The notes below the pieces were generated by a model that worked only from the letters and a program-made list of their open reading frames with translations, was not told where the DNA came from and ran no database searches. From positions 61,746,309-61,810,308 of the forward strand of contig NC_089494.1 of the NCBI RefSeq assembly GCF_036850765.1: a stretch of DNA of 64,000 bases, given 5' to 3'. Positions 1-8,538 of this stretch are shown piece by piece. Within the stretch, counting starts at the first letter, position 1. Each line of letters starts with the position of its first letter. The stretch is from Saccopteryx bilineata. Lineage: Eukaryota; Chordata; Mammalia; Chiroptera; Emballonuridae. A program made the position numbers and the translations under genes.

Positions 1-67
1 CTGTCTGTCTGTCCCTATCTATCCTTCTCTCTGACTCTCTCTCTGTCCCTGTTAAAAAAAAAAAAAA
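1..67 (+). repeat. SINE family B, 3' tail only
   Basis: The window opens inside the pyrimidine-rich tail of a family B SINE: repeated CTGTC units, the CTCTGACTCTCTCTCTGTCCCTGT signature and a 14-base A-run. The head lies outside the window. It sits in a WIPF1 intron. Confidence 0.85.
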
Positions 68-405
68 GTATGTATGCAGTTGTCAGTATAAACAGATTAT
101 CACCTGTTCTCAATTAAATTGTATCATCTCGAATCTCAATACTAAGTCATAGCCCAAACAGCCACTTAGCTCTCGGTATGCACTCATTTCACATCTGTAT
201 ATGCATATGTGCATTTCTGTATTTATAGGTGTCTGCTCTTTTCTTGGCTAAATCTCCTAGGAAGTCCCCACCATTTCTCCATGTTTCCTTGTAAAAGGGC
301 TTATATCTTTCAGGTACTCGATGATTGCACGTTGGTGATGGCTATGTTAATAGTAGTAATGTAGGGTGTAAGGTATTGTCCTAAATGTCTTTTCTCTTGC
401 TCCAG

Positions 406-618
406 GCCCTCTCCCACCACCTCCTCCAATAAACAGAAATGGCAGCACGTCTCGGGCCCTGCCTGCCACCCCACAGATGCCATCCAGAGGAGGGGTAGAC
501 AGTCCCAGGAGTGGGCCTCGGCCTCCCCTTCCTCCAGACAGGCCTGGCTCTGGGGCACCTCCCCTGCCTCCACCATCAACATCAATTAGAAATGGCTTCC
601 AAGACTCTTCATGTGAAG
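406..618 (+). CDS. WIPF1: WIPF1, third-last coding exon (partial gene)
   Basis: This exon encodes proline-rich sequence of WASP/WASL-interacting protein 1, an actin-regulatory scaffold in the cytosol that binds and stabilises WASP/N-WASP and binds actin and profilin. The reading frame (codon starts at 408, 411 and so on) gives PLPPPPPINRNGSTSRALPA, then a SPRSGPRPPLPPDRPGSG stretch, and ends QDSSCE plus one base. Polyproline runs of this type are profilin and SH3 ligands. A pyrimidine-rich acceptor ending TTGCTCCAG lies at 397-405 and a GTGAGG donor at 619-624; the exon is 213 bp and ends in phase 1, which matches the next exon. I recognise the sequence from the family by recall; earlier exons, including the actin-binding WH2 part, are outside the window. 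Confidence 0.93.
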
Positions 619-862
619 GTGAGGTGTGGTCCCAGCTCCTTGGAGACGTGCAGCACACGTTTGCACAAACGTGTTTGTGTGTTTGCATTGACATTTCTCG
701 TTTGCATGGCCCTCATTGTCACCATGCTGCGCTGCTCTACCTGTCTCACCCAGTGGTTTTCGACCCTTTTCATCTCATTGCACACATGAACTAATTACTA
801 AAATACTGTGGCACACCAAAAAATATATTTTTTGCTGATATGTCAAAAAATAGGTTTAATTT

Positions 863-1203
863 TTTTTTCTTTTAATTTTTCCATTGTTTTGACTGACCAG
901 TGGTGGCACAGTATATAAAGCATTGACCTGGAATGCTGAGGTCATGGGTTTGAAACCCCAGCATTGCTGACTGTGAATGCAGACTCGTCAGCACCAGGTC
1001 ACTGACTTGAGCAAAGGGATTGTCTACATGATCCCAAAAGTTGCCAGCTTGAACCCAAAAAAGTCAAGGTCGCTGACTTGAGCGAAGAGACACTGGCGCG
1101 GCCCCAGTCAAGGCACGTATGAGAGGCTCACTACACAACTAAAGAGAAAGTGACTACAGCTGCTTCTCACTCTCTCTCACCTTGTCTCTCCCTTCCTGTT
1201 TCT

Positions 1204-1249
<46 letters not shown>

Positions 1250-1414
1250 CATTGATTTAAGAGAGAGAGAAAGCATTAACTTATTGTTTCACTTAGTTCC
1301 ATTTAGTTGTGCATTCATTGGTTGCTTCTCATACACTCCCTGACCCAGGGTCAAACCCACAACTTCTAGTGCTCTGAGTTGACACTTTATCCATTGAGCC
1401 ACCCTGCCAGGGCC
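863..1414 (-). repeat. SINE family D-like (minus), split by another SINE
   Basis: The minus-strand head is at 1390-1414 (GGCCCTGGCAGGGTGGCTCA) with a tRNA-like box B around 1350, and its A-rich tail lies at 863-890. The hAT sequence AAAATAGGTTTAATTTT flanks both sides (847 and 1415), giving the target duplication. A second SINE lies inside at 891-1245. Confidence 0.7.
891..1245 (+). repeat. SINE of family B/C type, nested
   Basis: The head GACTGACCAGTGGTGGCACA begins at 891. The body has the repeated 'gcttgag' phrase of family B and the tail is a 41-base A-run. The duplication TTTCCATTG flanks it (about 878 and 1246). It is diverged from family B and may be an older subfamily. Confidence 0.75.
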
Positions 1415-1633
1415 AAAATAGGTTTAATTTTGATTCATTCACACCAGATGGCTATTGTTCTGTTAGCTGTTGTAATTTTTTTATTTGACAATCTAAAGGA
1501 AAAGAGGTCAGTGGCCCTGACTAAATAGTCAGGTATTATTGTATGTTTTGAAAATTCTTTCAGCACACTGGTTGAGAATTGCTGATCTATCCATTTTAGG
1601 GCCCACCATGATTTTGAATTAAAATAGTAATCC

Positions 1634-2008
1634 CGGCCCTGGCCGGTTGGCTCAGCGGTAGAGCGTCGGCCTGGCGTGCGGGGGACCTGGTTCGATTCCC
1701 AGCCAGGGCACATAGGAGAAGCGCCCATTTGCTTCTCCACCCCCCCCCCCTCCTTCCTCTCTGTCTCTCTCTTCCCCTCCCGCAGCCAAGGCTCCATTGG
1801 AGCAAAGATGGCCTGGGCGCTGGGGATGGCTCCTTGGCCTCTGCCCCAGGCGCTAGAGTGGCTCTGGTCGCGGCAGAGCGACACCCTGGAGGGGCAGAGC
1901 ATCACCCCCTGGTGGGCAGAGCATCGCCCCTGGTGGGCGTGCCGGGTGGATCCCAGTCGGGCGCATGCGGGAGTCTGTCTGTCTCTCCCCATTTAAAATA
2001 AAGAAAAA
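1634..2008 (+). repeat. SINE family A
   Basis: Full-length family A copy with tRNA-like box A (TGGCTCAGCGGTAGAGCG) and box B (GGTTCGATTCC). It is flanked by the duplication AAAATAGTAATCC at 1621-1633 and 2009-2021. It lies in the WIPF1 intron. Confidence 0.92.
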
Positions 2009-2261
2009 AAAATAGTAATCCTCCTCTTCCACTTTCCAAAAAGACAGATCATATGTCTCTAATCCTTGAGTCTCATTTTGGTTACTCTTTCAGAGATACC
2101 CGAGTTCTGAAAAGAACCACTTTTGTAGCTTACCTTTCTAAGTAGTTTGCTGTAGGTAGGAGGCCCAATGGCCCACAGATATTAAGCAACTTACCTCTGC
2201 CTCTCTTCTCAGAAGGTCTCAGGTATTCCTTCTACTGGTGAGAGAAATCATGGAGAAAGGT

Positions 2262-2768
2262 CAGTGGTGGGATTCAAATAATTTAAACAACTGGTTCTCT
2301 GCTCTACTGACTGTTTAAGGATAAAAAAACGATATACCGAAAGGTAGTTTATTATTTCAAGCATTTAATACTTAAATAAGAACAATAAAAGGGCTACACA
2401 AAACTATATTGTTATAAGAAAGAGTTTTAAAATATTAATGAAAAAATATTAAATAATGCCTGACAAAAAACAATAAAACTATTATTTAAGGTATTTTCAT
2501 ATTGCTTCTTGATTGGCATCCTCACTTGCAATTTTTTTTCATCTATGGTCGGAACGAACATACATACGTTGTTGCACAGATGGACATTAAAAAAGAGTAA
2601 GGAATGTAAATTTGTGATTTCCACATTGGTGGCTGCCCAGGCACCCACCTTAGAGAGAACCCTGATTACAGGTGCCATTTTAACAACCGATTCGGTTTGC
2701 CAAAGTCAACAAAAATATTAGGTATTGGTCCTGCCGAACCAGTGCGAACCAGCTGAATCCCACCACTG
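2262..2768. mobile_element. Non-autonomous hAT element, intact ends, in WIPF1 intron
   Basis: Terminal inverted repeats are CAGTGGTGGGATTCA at 2262 and its complement TGAATCCCACCACTG ending at 2768. The 8-bp target duplication AGAAAGGT at 2254-2261 and 2769-2776 is perfect. Subterminal GGTTC/GAACC motifs repeat near the ends. The AT-rich interior has no transposase, so this is a 507-bp deletion derivative. The perfect duplication suggests it is not ancient. Confidence 0.88.
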
Positions 2769-2887
2769 AGAAAGGTGTCCCAAGCCTTAGCCCCCAGCTC
2801 CTGCAAGGGTCTGGCTGGGTCCTAGACACTCTAGTTAAAATCACTTAGATGTAGCTTTGGTGTGATTGCCAGACAAGTATATTTATT

Positions 2888-3305
2888 TATTTATTTATTT
2901 TATTTATTTTTTTTTTGCATTTTTCTGAAGCTGGAAACAGGGAGAGACAGTCAGACAGACTCCCGCAAGCGCCCGACCGGGATCCACCCGGCACGCCCAC
3001 CAGGGGGCGATGCTCTGCCCATCCTGGGTGTCGCCATGTTGCGACCCTCCTGGGTGTCGCCATGTTGCAACCAGAGCCACTCTAGCGCCTGGGGCAGAGG
3101 CCACAGAGCCATCCCCAGCGCCCGGGCCATCTTTGCTCCAATGGAGCCTTGGCTGCGGGAGGGGAAGAGAGAGACAGAGAGGAAGGCGCGGCGGAGGGGT
3201 GGAGAAGCAAATGGGCGCTTCTCCTATGTGCCCTGGCCGGGAATCGAACCCGGGTCCTCCGCACGCTAGGCCGACGCTCTACCGCTGAGCCAACCGGCCA
3301 GGGCC
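2888..3305 (-). repeat. SINE family A (minus)
   Basis: Complete copy on the minus strand with its head at 3286-3305 and a TTTA/T-rich tail at 2888-2914. The long duplication AGACAAGTATATTTATT lies at 2871-2887 and 3306-3322. Confidence 0.92.
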
Positions 3306-3490
3306 AGACAAGTATATTTATTAATGTGCGATTATCAGTACCATTTCTGGTGCTTCCAGCTTTTCTCTAAATTTCTAGACATAAAACTAGAAGCCATCTC
3401 TTCAGTTCTGTTTCCTTCTGTGCCTTTCATTACACGTCTTTATAGCAGATTGTCTTAATACTGAAGATACTGTTTGTTTCTCTCCCTCAG

Positions 3491-3604
3491 ATGAGTGGGA
3501 AAGCAGATTCTTCTTCCACCCGATTTCTGATTTGCCACCTCCAGAGCCATATGTACCAACAACCAAAAGTTATCCCAGTAAATTGGCAAGAAACGAAAGC
3601 CGGA
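3491..3604 (+). CDS. WIPF1: WIPF1, penultimate coding exon: WASP-binding motif
   Basis: This 114-bp exon carries the WASP EVH1-binding segment of WIPF1. Joined in phase 1 to the previous exon it reads DEW, then [17 protein letters not shown], then [13 protein letters not shown]. In the family the DLPPPEP polyproline core and the aromatic ESRF.FHPISD stretch wrap around the WASP EVH1 domain, protecting WASP from degradation. The acceptor is CTCCCTCAG at 3482-3490 and the donor is a perfect GTGAGT at 3605-3610. The exon ends one base into a serine codon, which the last exon completes. From memory, human has Tyr in the middle of FFF and Gln where this copy has PYVP; both are conservative and need an alignment. 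No stop or frameshift is present, so the gene looks intact. Confidence 0.96.
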
Positions 3605-5166
3605 GTGAGTATTTCTGCAAGGGCTTGCAGCGGCTTCCTACTTGAATAGCCTGGGTTATGTACAACTGAGAGGTGTATGGGAAACCCAGGCCTCTTGCCT
3701 AAAGTGGGGAGACTTCAGAGAAGTCACTTCAGGATTTGAAGCCATCTAAACTTTGGTAAATTCCCCCTTCTACACAGTGAGGAAAACAGAGATAATCCAG
3801 AATGCATATGAGAAAGGATTCTTTGAGGTACTACTATAAGCCCATAATACTTTGGGTTGCTAGTGGATTAGATTTTATCATTTTGCTTGTTTAGACACTC
3901 ATCCCCCATTTTGATCTTCCTAAGATGACACAAAAAAGCCATCTTCTTTCTATTACTATTAATTTTGAGACTGGCAGAATATCTTATTAAATTATAACAA
4001 AAACTTACTGTGACTGCCTTGATCTTTTAAATATAATTATGGCTTTACAGAGCATTACATGAAAATTTTAGGTGTACCCATAATATCTCCACATAAACAT
4101 TTTTATGTTATCAAGTTCTCATCTAATTTTTATCCATCTAATTCAGATTAATTTATGTGGTTATAATTATAGAGTATAGTTTTTTTGGTGGGGAGGGTTA
4201 TATACTTAGTAACCACTTCCCTATTTTATCACATGATTTTTATTATACAGATTTCTATCAAGTCAGCATATAATAACTTAGTTTACCATTATTGGACACT
4301 TAGGTTTCGGGGGGGGGGTTGCTAATAAATGTAATGCTACCATAAGAAGTGAGTCACTTTTCTACTATTTGGGAAAAAATGTGAACAAGAAGAGGGAATA
4401 GAAAAAATAATATTTTACAGCAGCAAATGTAGAGAACTGAGAAAGAATTAACATGAAATATACATGTATCACTGATGAGGCTCAGTCTTGTTAGAGCCTC
4501 AGCTTCAGAACCAAACTCCCAAAGCAGAAATGTGTGGAGGAGAGTGTTTGCGCATGTCAGATAGCATCACAGCATCAGCCTGGACCTCACTGCCCAGCAG
4601 AGCTCCTTACACGTACTCAGAGCATACTGACTCTTTGCACATAGGTCTTAATTCTTAGTTGGTTCCCAGCTTCAGAGCAGATTAATATTAGCTGAAGTTA
4701 ACGTGGGTTAGAAGCAAAATCACTGACTTCAGGGAGAAGTGACAGGTGGCAGAGGAGGAGACAGGAACACAGAGGTGTGCTGTGTATGACAGCACAGGAC
4801 AACACCAGATGTCTCTGTTGGGTTATTTGGGACAGTCAAATTGCGCTTTGTCCTCTGCTGAAAAATTCAAAGAATTAGAAAATATTTTAGGAAAATTTTC
4901 AGTAACAAATGACAGAAGTAAACAGAATATTGCTGCTTAAAAGGAGAAGTCGCTTCCTGGGAAAATTCATTTGTGTGCAATAGTGCATTCTCAGATGATG
5001 CCTAATAAAAATGATATGATTATAATGAAAATTATCATACAAGAGTGGTGGTTGAAATTTTTGGTGAAAAATAAGTTTTCACATGGAACAAATACCTTTG
5101 AGTTCTGTGTGGTTGTGTGCATGTTCCTAATTTCTGATATATATTCTTAATCTAATTTAAATGTTA
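3605..5166 (+). other. WIPF1 intron, mostly unique sequence
   Basis: No exon, SINE or clear transposon end is visible. It is AT-rich intronic DNA with a short G-run near 4310. A 64-residue open frame at 4746-4940 has no recognisable features and no splice context. Confidence 0.5.
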
Positions 5167-5216
5167 TATGTGTGTGTGTATGTATGTATACACACACACA
5201 CACATACATACATACA
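5167..5216. repeat. TG/TATG/CA/CATA microsatellite
   Basis: A run of TG, TATG, AC and ATAC units, roughly self-complementary, ends exactly where the mariner MITE begins. A matching GTATGTATGTATATGC stretch follows the MITE at 5511-5527, so the element seems to have landed inside the microsatellite. Confidence 0.85.
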
Positions 5217-5513
5217 TACAGGGGTGGGTAGAAGTAGGTTTACAGTTGTTCATCTGGAAAAAGACATATAGCCCTGGCTAGAAACTTCGATTGGTTAGAG
5301 AGTTGTCCTAAAATGCAAAAGTTATGGGTTTGATCCCTGATCAGAGCACATACAGGAACAGATTGATCTTTCTGTCTCTCTCTCCCCCTTCCTCTCTCTC
5401 TAGAATAAATTTTTAAAAAAGGAAAAAAAAAGACATACAGGTAATGATTATTACAACAGTTTTATGAACTCAAAAGAATGGCATGATACACTTACTTTTT
5501 GCCCACCCCTGTA
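5217..5513. mobile_element. Mariner-type MITE split by a SINE
   Basis: The ends are TACAGGGGTGGGTAGAAGTA at 5217 and TTTTTGCCCACCCCTGTA ending at 5513, an inverted repeat with TA at each edge, as in Tc1/mariner elements. The interior has no transposase. A family D SINE interrupts it at 5271-5425. Confidence 0.8.
5271..5425 (+). repeat. SINE family D
   Basis: The head GCCCTGGCTAGAAACTTCGA and box B GGGTTTGATCC are followed by a CT-rich tail and A-run. The duplication AAAAAGACATA flanks it. It lies inside the mariner MITE, so it is younger than the MITE. Confidence 0.8.
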
Positions 5514-5597
5514 TGTATGTATATGCATATTTAAGTCAGTAACAGCACCGTCTCCCAGCTCCTCTGGTTTTTCAGTTAATAGCTGAACACAGTTCCT

Positions 5598-5737
5598 CCC
5601 CATCCTCCTGTCTCTGAGACTGTATGAGATTTAAAGACAGGAACTATGTCCTGCTCATTATTGCATCTTCCTCGAGTGGCACGGAGCCTGACACATGGTA
5701 GACACTTAAAAATGTTTCTTAAATTGGTGAATTAATT
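5598..5737 (+). repeat. LINE-2 3' end
   Basis: Resembles the L2 3' end: a 'gacaggaactatgtc' core, 'gcctgacacatggtagacac' and a terminal 'aaatgtttcttaaattg'. Old and diverged, in the WIPF1 intron. Confidence 0.6.
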
Positions 5738-6520
5738 TCCACTGCCCCCTAAACTGTTTTTGTGGATTTACCTTAAATTTCTAGCATTGTGCATTTTAAT
5801 GTTTTATATTGATAAAGGATCATCTCTCTAAGAACACATAAAGTCCTACCCAATGGTTTTATTCTGCTCCTGCAGTAGCCACCTTGGCCTCCAGGCTCGC
5901 AGCCTTGTCAGGCACCCGGCAGCCCTGAATAGTGCCACCTAGGTAAAGCTTTGCACAAGGCCAGCCCTTGTTTTGTAACTAACTGTGGTATGGTAGTTGA
6001 TAGTCAAGGAGCCATAAAAGATGGCTGGTTTATATCCAGATGAGTCTTTCCTCAGATATCTGCCCAAGGACAGACTTGGTTGGAATGGTAAGATAAACAG
6101 GCAAGGTAATGAAATGCTAGTGTTTTCCTCTGACTCCTCTCCTTGCTCAGAGATTTGGTTCTATCTCAGAAATCCCAAAGTGGGCAACTTAGGTTTGCCA
6201 TTCAGCTGTCTGCTGAGAAATCTATTGGTGCCAGCCCACCTGCATCTCAGAGCAGTGGCCATAGTAGACATGCTAAACTCACACGTGCCCTCTGGTGACA
6301 TGCCTAAGCATCTGAGTATCTGGCCCTATGCCTAACAATGGTAAGATCCTCAGAAAAATGTGTGTGGGACAAATAAATTCAAAAATTGTGAATGGATTTT
6401 AAACCTGGATAGCTCACAAATATGCATAGTTTTAAAAATAACACTATCAACAGAATGAGAAGGCAACCCCTGTAATAGGATAAAATATTTATAAATCATA
6501 TATCGGATATACAATATCCA

Positions 6521-6903
6521 GGCCCTGGCCAGTTGGCTCAGCAGTAGAGCATTGGCCTGGCATGTGAAAGTCCCGGGTTCGATTCCCGGCCAGGGCACAT
6601 CAGGAGAAGCACTCATCTGCTTCTCTACCTCTCCCCCTCTTCTTTCTCTCTATCTCTCTCTTCCCCTCCCACAGCCAAGGCTCCATTGGAGCAAAGTTTG
6701 GCCCGGGCGCTGAGGATAGCTCCATGGCCTCTGCCTCAGGCGCTATAATGGCTCCAGTTGCAGCAGAGCAACGCCCAAGATGGGCCAAACATCACCCCCT
6801 GGTGGGCATGCCAGGTGGATACCAGTTGGGTGCATACAGGAGTCTGTCTGTCTGCTGCCCCCCACTTCTCACTTCAGAAAAATACAAAAAACAAACAAAA
6901 AAA
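6521..6903 (+). repeat. SINE family A, nested in L1
   Basis: Complete head at 6521 and A-rich tail. ATATCCA repeats on both sides and the L1 sequence continues across the insertion. Confidence 0.9.
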
Positions 6904-7142
6904 GAATATCCAAAATATATAAAGAATTCCTCAATTTAACAACAAAAAAATCAAACAACCCAATTTTTAAAATGGGTTGAATACTTGATTAGACATTTCT
7001 ATGAAAAAGATATACAGACGTTAAATAAACACATGAAAAGATGTTCAGCATTCCTAATCATTAGGGAAATACAAATAAAACTACAAGAAAATACCACTTC
7101 ACACCGATTAGGATAACTACTATCAAAAATGCATTATTTAGA

Positions 7143-7504
7143 ACCCGGGTTCGATTCCCGGCCAGGGCACACAGGAGAAGCGCCCATTTGCTTCTCCACC
7201 CCTCCCCCTCTCCTTCCTCTCTGTCTCTCTCTTCCCCTCCTGCAGCCGAGGCTCCATTGGAGCAGAGGTGGCCGGGGCGCTGGGGATGGCTCTGTGGCCT
7301 CTGCCTCAGGCGCTAGAGTGGCTCTGGTCGCAATATGGCGACGCCCAGGATGGGCAGAGCATCGCCCCCTGGTGGGCGGAGCGTCACCCCTGGTGGGCGT
7401 GCCGGGTGGATCCCGGTCGGGCGCTTGTGGGAGTCTGTCTGACTGTCTCTCCCCGTTTCCAGCTTCAGAAAAATGAAAAAATGAAAAAGAAAAAAAAAAA
7501 AAAA
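7143..7504 (+). repeat. SINE family A, 5'-truncated, nested in L1
   Basis: The copy starts at box B (CCCGGGTTCGATTCC) and so lacks box A. It still has a perfect duplication GCATTATTTAGA at 7131-7142 and 7505-7516. This is a truncated L1-mediated insertion, not later erosion. Confidence 0.92.
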
Positions 7505-7851
7505 GCATTATTTAGAGACTAGAAGATGCCTAAATGCCAACAAAAGGGGATTAGATGAATAAACTCTAGTAAACCTGTAAAATAGAAAGCAGAGGGTCAT
7601 TAATATTATATGTGTAAAGAGTAATAATGACTTTGAAAGATATTCAAAATGACTATATATGATCCAATTTTTGGAAGACAAAAGGGAACTGTTTATATAT
7701 AGAAAATAATGTTTTTGATTATCTCTCAGTAGTGCCAGCATGGATGAATTTTTTGTTTTGTTTTTACTCATTTATTTTTTTAAAACTTATAATAAATACA
7801 CACTATGTATGTAATAAGAAGAAAAGCAATTTTAAAATTTTTTCTTAACTT

Positions 7852-8243
7852 GGCCCTGGCGGGTTGGCTCAGCGGTAGAGCATCGGCCTGGCGTGCGGGG
7901 GACCCGGGTTCGATTCCCGGCCAGGGCACATAGGAGAAGTTCCCATTTGCTTCTCCACACCCCCCGTCCTTCCTCTCTGTCTCTCTCTTCCCCTCCCACA
8001 GCCAAGGCGCCATTGGAGCAAAGATGGCCCGGGCACTGGGGATGGCTCCTTGGCCTCTGCCCCAGGCGCTAGAGTGGCTCTGGTCGCAGCAGAGCGACGC
8101 CCCAGAGGGGCAGAGCATCGCCCCCTGGTGGGCAGAGCGTCGCCCCTGGTGGGCATGCCGGGTGGATCCCGGTCGGGCGCATGCGGGAGTCTGACTGTCT
8201 CTCCCCGTTTCCAGCTTCAGAAAAAAAATACAAAAAAAAAAAA
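7852..8243 (+). repeat. SINE family A
   Basis: Full-length copy with box A and box B; the tail has two A-runs. It is the last insertion before the final WIPF1 exon, about 240 bp upstream of its acceptor. Confidence 0.92.
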
Positions 8244-8482
8244 ACATTTCATAACTTAATGCAAGGACTCAGTAGCCAGGGGTGGGTCGTCCTCTGGTAA
8301 TGTTTGTTCAGCTCCTTACTTGCTTCTTCCCTTCTCCTGTCTTATCTGCATGTGGCCAGTTATTTCCAGTCTTGGTCATCAGATGTAAGATTGTGGATAC
8401 CTTTGCAAACATTTTTGAGTTTCTACAGTGAGAACAGAAGCTTTCTAACCAAAATTTATATTTTGTCCATTTTTTCACCAAG

Positions 8483-8538
8483 GTGGATCCAACCGAAGAG
8501 AAAGGGGTGCCCCGCCCCTGCCTCCCATCCCAAGGTGA
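8483..8538 (+). CDS. WIPF1: WIPF1, terminal coding exon with stop
   Basis: The acceptor TTTTTTCACCAAG ends at 8482. The first two bases complete a split serine codon, then the frame reads GSNRRERGAPPLPPIPR and stops at TGA, 8536-8538. This is the characteristic WIPF1 C-terminus. The serine in SGSNRRERG corresponds, by family knowledge, to the PKC-theta phosphorylation site (Ser488 in human WIP) that controls the WASP contact. With the exons at 406 and 3491 it forms one continuous open frame, so the host gene appears functional. The first open frames seen across this spot in other frames are overlaps and not genes. Confidence 0.96.

Larger units (their letters stand above)
751..1584. mobile_element. 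Non-autonomous hAT element in WIPF1 intron, split by two SINEs
   Basis: The ends are imperfect terminal inverted repeats: CAGTGGTTTTCGACCC at 751 and, read on the other strand from 1584, CAGCAATTCTCAACC. The 8-bp flanks at 743-750 and 1585-1592 agree at 5 of 8 positions, as expected for an older hAT duplication. The interior is AT-rich with no coding capacity. It is interrupted from about 863 to 1414 by SINEs. Internally deleted, transposase-less hAT derivative; family name not certain. Confidence 0.7.
6430..7770 (+). repeat. LINE-1 ORF2 fragment, split by two SINEs
   Basis: The pieces at about 6430-6520, 6904-7142 and 7505-7770 read as the 3' part of L1 ORF2 in sense orientation. Typical phrases are 'caacagaatgagaaggcaac', 'aacacatgaaaagatgttca' and 'gggaaatacaaataaaacta'. 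The frame is broken. It is 5'-truncated and inactive. Confidence 0.8.

Noticed and set aside
1635..1710. tRNA-like sequence with box A and box B (repeated in more than 15 places)
   Set aside because: These are the tRNA-derived heads of SINEs: each continues into a SINE body, an A-tail and target duplications, and lacks a proper tRNA 3' end.
7134..7508. Long open frames, e.g. 124 residues on the minus strand here, and similar ones at 33048-33425, 63346-63855, 17507-18058 and 49342-49758
   Set aside because: They translate family A SINEs. The same protein-like strings recur in every copy and on both strands; they reflect GC-rich SINE sequence and not genes.
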